Source of the DNA: Scleroderma bovista
Lineage: Eukaryota; Basidiomycota; Agaricomycetes; Boletales; Sclerodermataceae
Length of the DNA stretch: 64,000 nt
NCBI GenBank assembly: GCA_037178675.1
Contig: JAYMGJ010000734.1
Span: forward strand, 1-64,000
Direction of reading: 5' to 3'
In this document: piece after piece, positions 46,190 to 55,780 of the stretch
How positions within the stretch are numbered: the first letter of the stretch is position 1
How the letters are laid out: each line of letters opens with the position of its first letter
Made by a program: the position numbers and the translations under genes
Notes under the pieces: generated by a model
Database searches by the model: none
The model's input: only the letters and a program-made list of their open reading frames with translations
Told to the model about the DNA's origin: nothing

Positions 46190-47660
46190 AACGATCTTAC
46201 TAGGAGGTCCAGAGGTGCAGGGAACTAATGAGGAGGTAAGTCCAGACACTAGTAGGTGCCAGTTAGTGCGGAGAGTCAAGTCCGGGTCAAATGAATGAAG
46301 TCCGGGCACTAGAGGAGCACAGGGAGTAAGTCCGGGTTTTTGCGGAGTAAGTCCGGACCGCGGGAAAGTGGTCCGGAGTTGAGCGCAGCTTGTCCGGAGC
46401 AAAGGACATCCCAGAGGTGGGATAAGTCCTGAGAGGTCTAGCGTCGAGTCTGGGACAGAGGTGGCTTTTGCCCTCGTGCAAGTAGGAGACTTGCTAGGAT
46501 CGGACATAGGACCAAGGGGACGAGATAGGACGGAGGCCGGAGTTGGCCGGAGTTCAGGAGAACAAGATGGGATTAGGAGAGCATGGTGGGTAGTACAGAG
46601 TGGGGAGTATCTTAGTCGAGATTTGATCTAAGGATCTACTAGGCCGGAGTATGGTAGTTTATATAGTAAAGAGACTAGAGGTGAGTATATACGGTGACAA
46701 GTAAACACCCTAGTCGGGACAAGGGATGGAGCAGAAGCAGACAGGAAAATAAACCGGAGCGGAAGCAGACACGGGGAACTAGAGTTACAGGGACGACGGA
46801 GGAAAAGCAGGGACAAGGGAACTAGGTCGGAAGAGGACAGGTAAGGGTCAGAGGTGGACTTAACTAATGTTAAGTCCGGAGCGATGTCCAGGACCAGAGG
46901 AAGTGCATGACCGGAGGAAGTGCAAGAGCGGAGGGAGTGTGCGAGTGGAGGAAGGGCGGAGTAGCCGGAGGAAGGTCCGGAGTTGGACATGGAAATGTCC
47001 TAAGCCTTTGGTGGACCTGACAGAGGAAGCGGAGCAGGAGCAGGAGCAGAACTGAGCCGGAGTTGGATGTACCAGCTGGAGTTGGGCTACGTTGCAGACA
47101 AGGCTAAGGGAGTGGCCGGACTGAAACCGGAGTAGCGACTAGTGGTAGGTACAGGTTCGACACGGAGGAGTTAGACCGCGGATCTGTCTGTAGGAAGACA
47201 GGGGTTAGTCCTGAGGCGGAGATGGACATAGTGACCGGAGTTGAGCTGGAGTGCAGCTATAGGGCTGGAGATGGCCGGACTAGATCCGGAGTTGCATCTA
47301 TGCCTAAGGAGAGGTCAGGCGGGCCATGGTTAGACCGGAGTTGCGACTGGAAAAGTATGGATATGACAGTAAGGGAGTGAGTCATCAGCTGAGTAATATA
47401 CCAAAAATGCGAAAGGGATAGAGTAATACTGATGACAAGAGAGCATCAGTAAGCAAGGGATGAGTCACTGCACAGCAGAAGGAGTCATTGATGCACAGCC
47501 TAAGAAGTTTGATGGGGGGCTGTGTACCATCAGGAATTTGATGGGACAACAATGGGGAAGATCTGAGATTAATAGGGGAATTGATCCGAGACAAAACAGC
47601 CACAAGAAGGGTACCAGGGGTCCAGAGGTCTTTTGGGGGGGTCAGCATACACTAAGGTAT
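46190..47660. other. Region dense in CCGGAGT motifs, inserted in one arm of the inverted repeat
   Basis: Between about 46,200 and 47,350 the heptamer CCGGAGT and close variants recur dozens of times at irregular spacing, so the tract is not a simple tandem array. The right arm of the surrounding inverted repeat lacks this tract, so it looks like an insertion of about 1.4 kb. Open frames on the minus strand (for example 46,990-46,628) are Ser/Pro/Leu-rich and may just reflect composition. Confidence 0.45.
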
Positions 47661-47780
47661 AGTGCACGTGTTCTAGCGCTGCTGAAGCGCAACCATGGGC
47701 TCCCTTGACGAGCTCTCTTCTGGGAAAGAACGAGAGAGGGTTCTTCTTCCTAATAGCACTATAAAGTGGGGGCATAACTG

Positions 47781-48173
47781 TCATGGTGCTGGGGGACGTC
47801 GTCTGAAAGTAGGGAAGTGGATAGAGTATTGAATTCGATGCATCCAGGGAAGCGAGACGAACGACAGAGGAAGATGGACATGGCAAGTATCTGGGAGGAA
47901 GGGACCATAGGCTGAGGGCTCAGGGGACACAGAGACGACCAGAGAAGACTTCTCAAGCTTGACAATAGACCTAAGATGACCAAAGTACGTCCTTGATGCA
48001 GGACTGACAAGGAGAACGTGCTGACCGAGAACGAGAGGGACTGAGGGAGCAGGCTGGGAAGATATGTGCCAGGCAGTGCACGGGAACTCTGGGAGAGGCT
48101 GTCCTAAGAGCAGGACATAGTGGAGATCTGCAGCAATAGCAGAGAAATGATCCAGAGAAAATATGGACTCCAT
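47781..48173 (-). CDS. 130-residue unknown protein, left-arm copy
   Basis: Open from ATG to stop: MESIFSLDHFSAIAADLHYV, then LLLGQPLPEF, SSQPAPSVPLVLGQHVLLVS, YFGHLRSIVKLEKSSLVVSV, and YGPFLPDTCHVHLPLSF. About 78% of the first 114 residues match the right-arm copy at 50,141-50,530. Many of the changes are conservative (I/V, D/E, K/R), which hints that the frame was once under selection as protein. The last 15 residues differ because of an indel. No family is recognised. There is no signal peptide or transmembrane helix beyond a generally hydrophobic character. Confidence 0.45.
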   Translation of the reverse strand: MESIFSLDHFSAIAADLHYVLLLGQPLPEFPCTAWHISSQPAPSVPLVLGQHVLLVSPASRTYFGHLRSIVKLEKSSLVVSVSPEPSAYGPFLPDTCHVHLPLSFVSLPWMHRIQYSIHFPTFRRRPPAP

Positions 48174-48816
48174 AGTGAGCGATGAAGCGAATGTCTGGAG
48201 TGTGGGGGGAATATCTCCGTGGGAAATGAATGGATTTGTGTTGGAACTTGACAGGCAGATATACCACGTTCTAGGCTCTCTGACGGTATAGTCACATGCC
48301 TGATAGCTTCAGAAATGATGGAGCTATTCAAAATATCGGAATGCTGGCACTGGGCACTTAAAAATGACATTTGGGCACTAAAAATCATTTCTTCTCTTTC
48401 TCCTTCATTTCTTCATCAATTCTTCGGCTTCTTTGATTGTTCTGGTATGGGAGTTGGACTGCAGACGTGTGCATTCCTTTCTCATACCACAATTGATGTT
48501 ATTCCTTCAGTTTATTCTGCTTCTTGGCAGTTCTCATGCGATAGATGACTGTCTGCATTGGCATTCATCTCTCACATCAGGATAGTCTTCTTGTGCAATA
48601 GATGGCTATGATGAGGGTCCGTCATGCTTATCCTTCACATAAGGATCATTTGATATAGGTGTTATCTTCCATGTTCACTGTACCAAACCTGTTTGGTGTG
48701 TGACACTGGTCACTTGCCTATCTTCCCTATTAAAATACCGCGGTTCTGTTCACCAGGTCCGCCCAGTTATACTGCTGGCCAGTTGTGTACGAAGTGGACT
48801 TAAAGCCTGCAGAATA

Positions 48817-49068
48817 TTAATATTTGCCTGAATTTATTAATGAACATGTTCGAAAATAGGCAGTATTGGGGCATACATGTGTTGGGTGTGCCAGGGCACC
48901 AGGGAGATACCAGAGTTCTACGGTCCCACCCTCCCCCAAAATAATAGAGGGTTCATCCAGGACACCAGAGAGTGTTGGAGCAAACTTGGAAAGAAAGGAC
49001 TGTTTTCTATCCATATTGGTACCAGGCTCCATTGCTGCCAATGCCTCTGCCAGTCTCAAGAGGTCCAC
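48817..49068 (-). pseudogene. Fragment of a repeated basidiomycete hypothetical protein in the inverted-repeat spacer
   Basis: The minus strand reads VLDEPSIILGEGGTVELWYL then PGAL. From memory this resembles the D-x-P...G-x-V-x-L-W-Y-L-P-G signature of an expanded Agaricomycete family of unknown function. The frame stops shortly afterwards and no further exons of the family were found, so it is a fragment. It lies in the spacer of the inverted repeat. Confidence 0.4.
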
Positions 49069-50140
49069 ACCAGATTCAACTGGAAATACATACCACGATT
49101 TTGATATGCAGTGACCAAAGTGGCCACCATTTGATGCATCCCAACCAAAAGGTCAACAGGGAGATCAAGAGGAATGGGAGGTGCTGCGGGGAGTGAGTCC
49201 AGGAATGCCAAGGAACAAAAACACCATCACATGTATCCAGCAACACGTTGAGAAAGCTCATAGTTGGTCGGATATGACACAGGATTAGCCATGGAGGGGA
49301 CTGAACTGAGGAGAAAAGAAAGGAAGATATGCCAGAATATGTATTGACCTATCCTGGGAGCCCATACCGCAACAATCAGAATATGGCAGGAATCAGTCAC
49401 CAATTTCCTAAATCAGACACCAATTGAAAATAAATAAAAATAACAAAAACTTCCAAATATCCTACCAATTCCGAAAATAGAATGTGGCCATGCCAAGGAA
49501 CAACATATATGCTGACCGTTGTCACGCACCAAACGTGTTTGGTACTGTGGACATGGAGAAAGTTAGCCGATGAAACTAATGCGAAGAACGCACACCCAAG
49601 ATCTGTTGAAAGATTGTCCCGACTTGAGGGATACAGACAGCCCTCGCTATCCATATCACGCAAAGTCATGACTATCCTTATGTGAAGGATGAATACAAGC
49701 TTGTCATAGCCATCTATCGCACAAGAATGACTATCCTGATGCGAGAGATGAATGCCAACATGGACAGTCATCTATCGCACGAGAACCGCCAAGAAGCAGA
49801 AGAATCCAAGGATTGGTGATCATTTCAGTATGAGAGAGGAATGCAACCTACTGCAGTCCAACTCCCATACCAGAACAACCAAAGAAGCAGAAGAAACGAT
49901 AGAGAAACAAAGGAGAAAAGGAAGAATCATTTTTAGCGCCCAAATGTCAAATTTAGGCGCCCAGTGCCGGCATTCCGATATTTTGAATAGCTCCGCCATT
50001 TTTGAAGCTATCAATCATGTGACTATACCATCATGGAGCCTAGACCGTGGTCTATCTGCCCGTCAAGTTCCGACGTAAATCCGTTCATTTCCCACGGAGA
50101 TATTCCACCCGCAATCTAGACACCCACTTCATCACTCACT

Positions 50141-50530
50141 ATGGAGTCCACATTTTCTCTGGAACGTTTCTCCGCTATTGCAGCAGACCTCAACTATGTC
50201 CTGCTCTTGGGACAGCCTCTCCCTGAGCTCCTGTGTACTGTCTGGTACATATCTTCCCAGCCTGCTCCCTCAGTCCCTCTTGTTCTCGGTCAGCGCATTC
50301 TCCTTGTCAGTCCTGCGTCGCACACATACTTTGGTCGTCTCAAGTCTATCGTTAGACTTGAAAATTCATACCTGGTCGTCTCTGTGTCTCCTGAGTCCTC
50401 TGCATATGGTCCTTTCATCCCAGAGTCCTGTCACATCCATCTCCCTCTATCATTCATCTCGCTTCTCTGGACACGTCGAATCCGCTACTTGCGATTCTCT
50501 TCCCTGCTATCCCGCAACAAACACGAATGA
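50141..50530 (+). CDS. 130-residue unknown protein, right-arm copy
   Basis: An open frame of 129 codons starting MESTFSLERFSAIAADLNYV and continuing LLLGQPLPELL, SSQPAPSVPLVLGQRILLVS, YFGRLKSIVRLENSYLVVSV, YGPFIPESCHIHLPLSF. It is the inverted partner of 47,781-48,173 and lies just upstream of the rightward LTR-like block. It may be a small protein carried by, or embedded in the long U3 of, a retroelement. That is inference. No domain is recognised. Confidence 0.45.
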   Translation: MESTFSLERFSAIAADLNYVLLLGQPLPELLCTVWYISSQPAPSVPLVLGQRILLVSPASHTYFGRLKSIVRLENSYLVVSVSPESSAYGPFIPESCHIHLPLSFISLLWTRRIRYLRFSSLLSRNKHE

Positions 50531-50663
50531 AACAGTGCTCTAGAACCCTTCTTAGGAGCCCTAATAGAGTACAGAACCTTCCCCTTACTGCTCAAGGGAA
50601 GACTGCACTTCGGGAGCACCAAATTTCGTGTTTTTGCTCTACAGAAGCTCAATCCAAGGGATT

Positions 50664-51861
50664 TGTGACACTCTGTGACCAGCTGTGACTCTACTTGTCA
50701 TTCCAGGCCCCCTGACACTGCTCTTCTGGTCGGATCAATTCTTTTATTATCCCCCAGCCACTCCCATCAGTGGCACTGCTTCAGAAGCTCATCTCCAGAT
50801 CTAAAGTTCAATAAATCATAGGTTGTGCTTCCCTTCTTTCTGAGTCACACAGAGTCACTCTGGCTCACTCTGACTCACTCTGCTGCGCATTATTCATCCC
50901 ATCTTGGCATTACTAATCCCCATTACTCCCCTTACCAATCACTTACCAATCATCCTTCAAATCATGCTTATCATGCTGCTTATCAATTCATGACTCATGC
51001 CCCTATGATTCATATGCATTATGTCATCGCATATGCTCATTTAGCTTCGATCTACTCATCCCATGCTTTCTCCCCCTCTCTTTTGGGCCCCATGCAATGA
51101 TTTTTCCATATTCTTGGTTATACACCCCTTTTTACCTATGTTTTTGCTCTTTCCCTTGGCTCAGCAGCTTGTTCAGGCTCTCCCCATCGATGACTCAGCC
51201 TGATTACACTGCTTATCAATCGCTTACCAATTTCTTACCAATCTCTTACCAAGCACTTAGTCATTTGTGCTTACAGGGCCACAGCCCCTCCTGTATATAA
51301 AGCAGCAGCCAAAGGCTGCAAGGAAGTGTCTGCTTCCCCCTCAATAAAGCGACCACATTCACTCTCCCTCACTGTCTATAAGCTCTATCTCTGTCTTTGG
51401 ACTTGTAGGTCACCCAGTGCTGGCCTAAAGCTCCTATATTGCTGTTTATCAGATATATCTTGTATCTGATCATTTCTCTAGGCTGAAGCGCAGTCTAGCA
51501 TCACTGTCCACTCCATCCCATCACTGTCCATTGCATTCTTGAAGCAGGAACTGTCCCCTTGCTTCCCCTCTGCTCCATCACTGCTGTATCACCCCTATCA
51601 TCAATCTATCATCGCTCTTCTATCCCAGGACTCTTCCTAACCACTGTGGTAGGCTGAAGAGGAGTCAATACCATCCCCAGTCGCATCTATTCCCCATCAG
51701 AAGCCCTTCCCTTCCCTCCTGCATCCTGCCTGAAGGCGTGCAGCACATCCCTCTGAGGAGATTAAATACCAGAAACGCAAAGGAAGACCACCACTCGCAT
51801 ATTGCTGTCATTTGGTGTTGGTTGTTGGTTGTTCTGACCTCTTCCCTCACTTAGGCGCACA
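50664..51861 (+). repeat. LTR-like block, rightward orientation
   Basis: It starts TGTGACACTCTGTGACC and ends near GGCGCACA. It contains CTTACCAAT repeats, a TATA site (TATATAAA near 51,293), a polyadenylation-type AATAAA near 51,342, and the same motif series as the leftward block. ACCGTGGGTGG follows the end and could be a primer-binding site. Read this way it is the 5' LTR of an element extending right, in the same orientation as the integrase remnant near 54,110-54,560. Boundaries are approximate. Confidence 0.5.
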
Positions 51862-52087
51862 CCGTGGGTGGCCACTGCTGCACTGATATATCTAATTCAA
51901 ATTGGAACACCAAATGATAAACCAATCAGATTTGAATGAAAGCAATGTGGTAGTAATTTTGTGTCCATGGGAATAACTAACTCTTAATGGTACCATGATC
52001 ATTGTTCCATGAACAATGGTCCAGTGGCACGTGGGAATATGGGAGATTCTATTATAAATATTCAACTTCGATCCTGATCCTGCATCG

Positions 52088-53164
52088 ATGGATTCTGAAG
52101 CAATTGTTGCATGCAGGCTGTCCCTGACATTGCAATATGTTGGCATCCGATTTAGGCAGTTCATGTATTCTTTGCTGAAAAGCAGTGACTACGCCATTCT
52201 GGAGAAGATGAACTGGTATGGACATGTTCAGGAAGAAGTGGTGTGTTCTTCTGTATTGAAACTTTGAATATGACCATATCCCCCATGTAGGCACTTCTGG
52301 AGTGGTTACTTGCAGCATGCAACAGAAAGGGGCTGGTGATGCAAGTCCCTGTGGTCACAGCCCATGTGATGGATTGGGTATCCGTGGCGGATCCGGATGC
52401 AGCAACTTTGATGCAACAAATCAAAGAAACAAATGTATTCAAGGTGTATCATCGGGAGGCTAGGGTCCTAAGCACACACAGTACACCGCTGTAGAGACAG
52501 TCCTGTCTCTGGGTGTGTAGATTGGTAGTACTGATACTGGACTCTTACCTTAGCTATGTAGGCTTGTACTTAGCTTACTAAGCAAAAAAGATCCTTCTCT
52601 TCAGTGTATATCTTTGAGCTCAGTCTTGGAGTGACTGAACCACCCTTCCACTCTCTAGTTTCTTAGTCTCCTTAGTCCTTGGGAGCCTTGCCAGACCTCC
52701 AGAAGTCCCTGGGTCGAATGCACCTCATCTGAGGGAGCAGCCACCCAAACACATTGTTATCTTTTCACCGCGGGTGTGGTGGGTGTGGTGGAAGAGCCGA
52801 GATATACTGCAGACAACCTTCACCCAGCTGGTCACAGAGGCAGAGAAATTCTTTGCCGAATACCAGGTAAGCTTACATTGATGCACAATGATAAGCTAAT
52901 AAAAACTGTCAATAGCCTGGGGACTTTGTAATCCCAGCTCTATTTGATGTCCCCGAAACCCCCCACATTGGCCTCCAGGATCTCAAACTACAAACCGAGC
53001 AAATGTTGGAAGAAACTGATGAAAAGATCTTTCATCAAAACATGGTGTTGCAACATCTGGTTGACCACATGGCCATGGTGGAATATTTGACTGATGCAGG
53101 GGATGAGCTGGAAAACAAATGGGCGGCATCCACGGACAAATTATGGAGAGGCACAAATGAGTAG
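52088..53164 (+). CDS. Four-exon gene of unknown function inside the island
   Basis: Exons 52088-52240, 52291-52443, 52741-52866 and 52916-53164 join in phase at every junction to give 226 residues, with consensus GT-AG introns. The third intron (297 nt) is long for this genome and may hold an insertion. Sequence landmarks are MDSEAIVACRLSLTLQYVGI, MNWYGHVQEEV then ALLEWLLAACNRKGLVMQV, the Trp-rich VWWVWWKSRD, FFAEYQPGDFVIPALFDV, and a helical, acidic C-terminus (MLEETDEKIFHQNMVLQHL, AGDELENKWAAS). No family is recognised, and no signal peptide or membrane helix is seen. It may be an orphan gene or the surviving end of a transposon-borne gene. Confidence 0.55.
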
Positions 53165-53681
53165 TGGGGCCATCCCAATAGTAACACATCACAACGATCA
53201 TTTTTTCCTTTCCACATTAAATGATAGTTGAATTATTTGACTGATAAGTTCCCCTAAAATTTGATACCACAGCTATTTGGGTTATTGGAGGTATCCATTA
53301 AGATAAATGGAGAGGGTCACAAAGAGAGATCGGCTTTGAAGTACATATTTCAGATGATGAAGTATATCAATAGACATTCCTGACCCAATAGACCAATGAC
53401 TACATTGGAGTGGCCACCTGACCAGCCTTATGTAGTAAAAGGAGTATCCAGGAGGGACAATGAGGAAAGTCACCAGTGGAAAAGTCGTAAGTAACGAAAT
53501 ACATTAATTAAAAGTTACTTAATTAAAAGTTACTTGCCATTATTGGCCTATATGTATGTTGTATATATCCAATTGCACTCTCCCGCAGCATCATCCCACT
53601 CAGAAAGGTTGTATAATAATGAACAATACACCATCACAAATTATGACTCAACGACACAAATAATATGCAGCAGTCACGGGA

Positions 53682-54080
53682 CTACTGACAAAGTCTACCC
53701 AATTTGTTATACATGTCATATTGCCTTGCTGCATAACATGCCAAGCCACGGTCACCGGCTAATGAAGCCTCGGAGGCTTTTTCCTCCCAGTGATCTGCCC
53801 GATTCCTGAAGAAGGTATGTGTCCAACCTTGCTCTGCAGTTATCAACTCCATTTCCTCACTCCATCTGTCTCGCTTTGCCTTTGCCTGCAGCCAGTGGAC
53901 ATGGTAAACTGGTCGAATCATTATTCTGAAGGATATATGATGGTTCATGGAAAGGCTTACATTCTGACATCCAGTCATTTTTATCGGTGTCTTTGGGTAT
54001 ATCCATAGTCCAGAACCATGCCAAAGAGTCATGGCGGTGTCCCCTTGCATTAGGATCTGAGACCGCAGTGCTTACTGTGA
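53682..54080 (-). pseudogene. Fragment resembling the C-terminal end of KDZ-type transposase proteins
   Basis: The minus strand reads LAWFWTMDIPKD, then after a frame change YHVHWLQAKAKRDRWSEEME, ADHWEEKASEAS and GLACYAARQYDMYNKL. From memory the pattern (W-x-W, a W-x-x-A-x-A-x-x-R-W-x-E-E motif, then A-Y-A-x-x-Q) is common near the end of KDZ-associated proteins of Agaricomycetes. It is broken by at least one frameshift and abuts the integrase remnant. The assignment is tentative. Confidence 0.35.
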
Positions 54081-54109
54081 GATCCTTTTTACTGTCTCTC
54101 CATCCCCCC

Positions 54110-54560
54110 GAATCTTCATGAAGATCTACATTGATGTCATGCTCATGCCAAAAGCTCATGGCTATCGCTATCTTGTTGCTGCTCACGATGATCTCTCCCT
54201 TGCTGCCGAAGGCCGTGCTCTCAAGCATGCCAGTTCAGACAGCCTAGCCAAGTTCTTCTGAGAAGAAATTATTTGCCGTTACGGAGTTATTGCCCAGATC
54301 GTCACTGACAATGGCAGTGAGGTGAAGGGTGCATTCGAGAAGCTCATGCAGCGATACTCTATTCCCCAAATCCGCATCTCCCCCTATAATTCCAAAGCCA
54401 ATGGAGTTGTAGAGCATGGACACTTTACTATCCACAAAGCTATTATCAAGTCCTGTGAAGGCGATCTCAATCTATGGCCCACCAAGGTCCATCACGCTTT
54501 CTTTGCAGACAAAGTCATCACCCATGCAGCACCACACTGGTACTAGCCAGTGTGGATCCT
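54110..54560 (+). pseudogene. Ty3/gypsy integrase core remnant
   Basis: The plus strand reads HGYRYLVAAHDDLSLAAEGR, then an in-frame stop, EEIICRYGVIAQIVTDNGSE, VKGAFEKLMQRYSIPQIRIS, YNSKANGVVEHGHFTIHKAI and VHHAFFADKV. This is the integrase catalytic core with the second Asp (TDNG) and the Glu (NGVVE). A TAG sits where relatives have a Trp codon, and the frame ends soon after. No reverse transcriptase is present nearby. Confidence 0.85.
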
Positions 54561-54599
54561 CTCTTGCCATACCGCTGAGGGTATCCGACGAGTGGCACA

Positions 54600-54728
54600 G
54601 AACAAAGAATAGTACAGATCGTAGACGAATCTACTAAAATCACTATTCTGGCTTTTTTTGACTATTAGTACAAATAGTACACAAATAGTACGAAAATAGT
54701 AATGTGTGGATTTCCTGATGCGGCCAGT
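54600..54728. repeat. Short AATAGTAC repeat cluster at the island edge
   Basis: Four or more copies of AATAGTAC or AATAGTA lie within about 90 bp, immediately left of the right-hand direct repeat. Confidence 0.45.
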
Positions 54729-55622
54729 ATGTGTGGGCCATGAAACGCTCGCCGCTGGTACCCTCCGGCAAACAAGGGCGTTTATGGCCTCGATAGATAT
54801 AGATACGAAGAAACTGTGCTAACTACATTATACATTACTTTAGAATGTCTTCTCGTTCTAATACAGACTGCTCTAGCTTGATGAGAATCGTAGTTCGCTC
54901 AGGGTACTGTTGAGTGGGAGTGTTGTGGGCGGTCACGCGAGCGGGCTGAGGACATATTCAACGCAATAACTTTGAAGAGGGGAAATATGTCATACAAAAC
55001 CCAAGCCATCGAGCACTGCTTCAACGATACCTGCAGCAAAGGACGAGCAACTGAGCTGGCTCATGTCTCTTGGCACGGATATGTGTCGTTCGACAAGCGG
55101 ATCGTTGTCAATGATCATATCTGGGCAGGAGTCAAGTGTCAGGTCGCGGATCAAGGGAGCAGTTTACATTCATCCTCGTTCTCCACACTTTTCTCGATGG
55201 AGTCTGCGGGTCTCCCGAAGACTGCCCTCCACACCTGGGTATGAATAGACATCAAAGCTGGCAAGAAACGGATTTCCCGCTTGGGGGCCTTGGATGATGA
55301 CTCCATACGCCATACCATCAGTTCGAGGACACGGATCCCAACGCGGTAGCCTAGGATATTCAGTCTAGAATAGATCATCTTCGGTGAACCTTTTGATCGG
55401 GCTGAAAGAGACGACTCACCGACGCTCGAGATCGTTTATTCCACTGACACGCTTTTGGGTGTACTGAACTACCTCTGAGAAAAGAAAGGCGAACGCCGAC
55501 GCAGACACTTCTGCTGCCCGTGTCTTGTTGAGATTCCTGTCATATATGTTGGGGCGTTGAGCTGCGGGTCGCGACTGGCCAAGGGTTGTGTTGATCAGGG
55601 GTGTTGGTGGGAGCGAGAAGCG
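54729..55622. repeat. Right copy of the ~0.9 kb direct repeat bounding the island
   Basis: The partner of 34,013-34,925, in the same orientation. Its left end carries the 5' flank of dihydroorotate dehydrogenase without the gene, and it runs rightwards into the complete TRAPPC5 gene. Confidence 0.85.
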
Positions 55623-55709
55623 TGCCGACGAGTTTGTCGGCGACAGGAGGTCTGCTGAGGATAACGAAGATCCCGACAGAGCTGAGAAGCGCGAGTGTGG
55701 TTGCTGCAT
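54835..55709 (-). CDS. TRS31: TRAPP complex subunit 5 (Trs31), complete copy
   Basis: Four exons (55709-55420, 55364-55168, 55120-54996, 54945-54835) give 240 residues. Trs31 is a core subunit shared by the TRAPP tethering complexes that activate Ypt1/Rab1 at the ER-Golgi boundary. After a Ser-rich start it reads NIYDRNLNKTRAAEVSASAF, then AFLFSEVVQYTQKRVSGIND. LNILGYRVGIRVLELMVWR, KAPKREIRFLPALMSIHTQV, YMIIDNDPL and DMSQLSCSSFAAGIVEAVL follow, ending ILIKLEQSVLERE. All junctions are in phase. The start at 55,709 is the first ATG in frame. It is divergent from the BTB gene with 71 bp between start codons. A broken second copy lies at 34,144-34,925. Confidence 0.93.
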
Positions 55710-55780
55710 TGAGGGGGAGTTCAACGACCCAAGCAAGTTCCAAGGGTAGACATACACGTGAGTTGGCTCAGTTCTACATC

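Larger units (their letters stand above)
47750..50560. repeat. Large imperfect inverted repeat with ~1-kb arms and ~0.8-kb spacer
   Basis: The left arm (about 47,750-48,720, minus orientation) matches the right arm (about 49,500-50,560, plus orientation) block by block. The shared blocks are the 130-codon frame, its leader (HSDILNSS in the translations of both), a TTCTGCTTCTTGGC segment, GCGATAGATGACTGTC-type units and a GTACCAAAC...GTTTGGTG stem. The arms differ by many point changes and small indels. RNA from one strand across the region could fold into a long hairpin. Confidence 0.7.
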
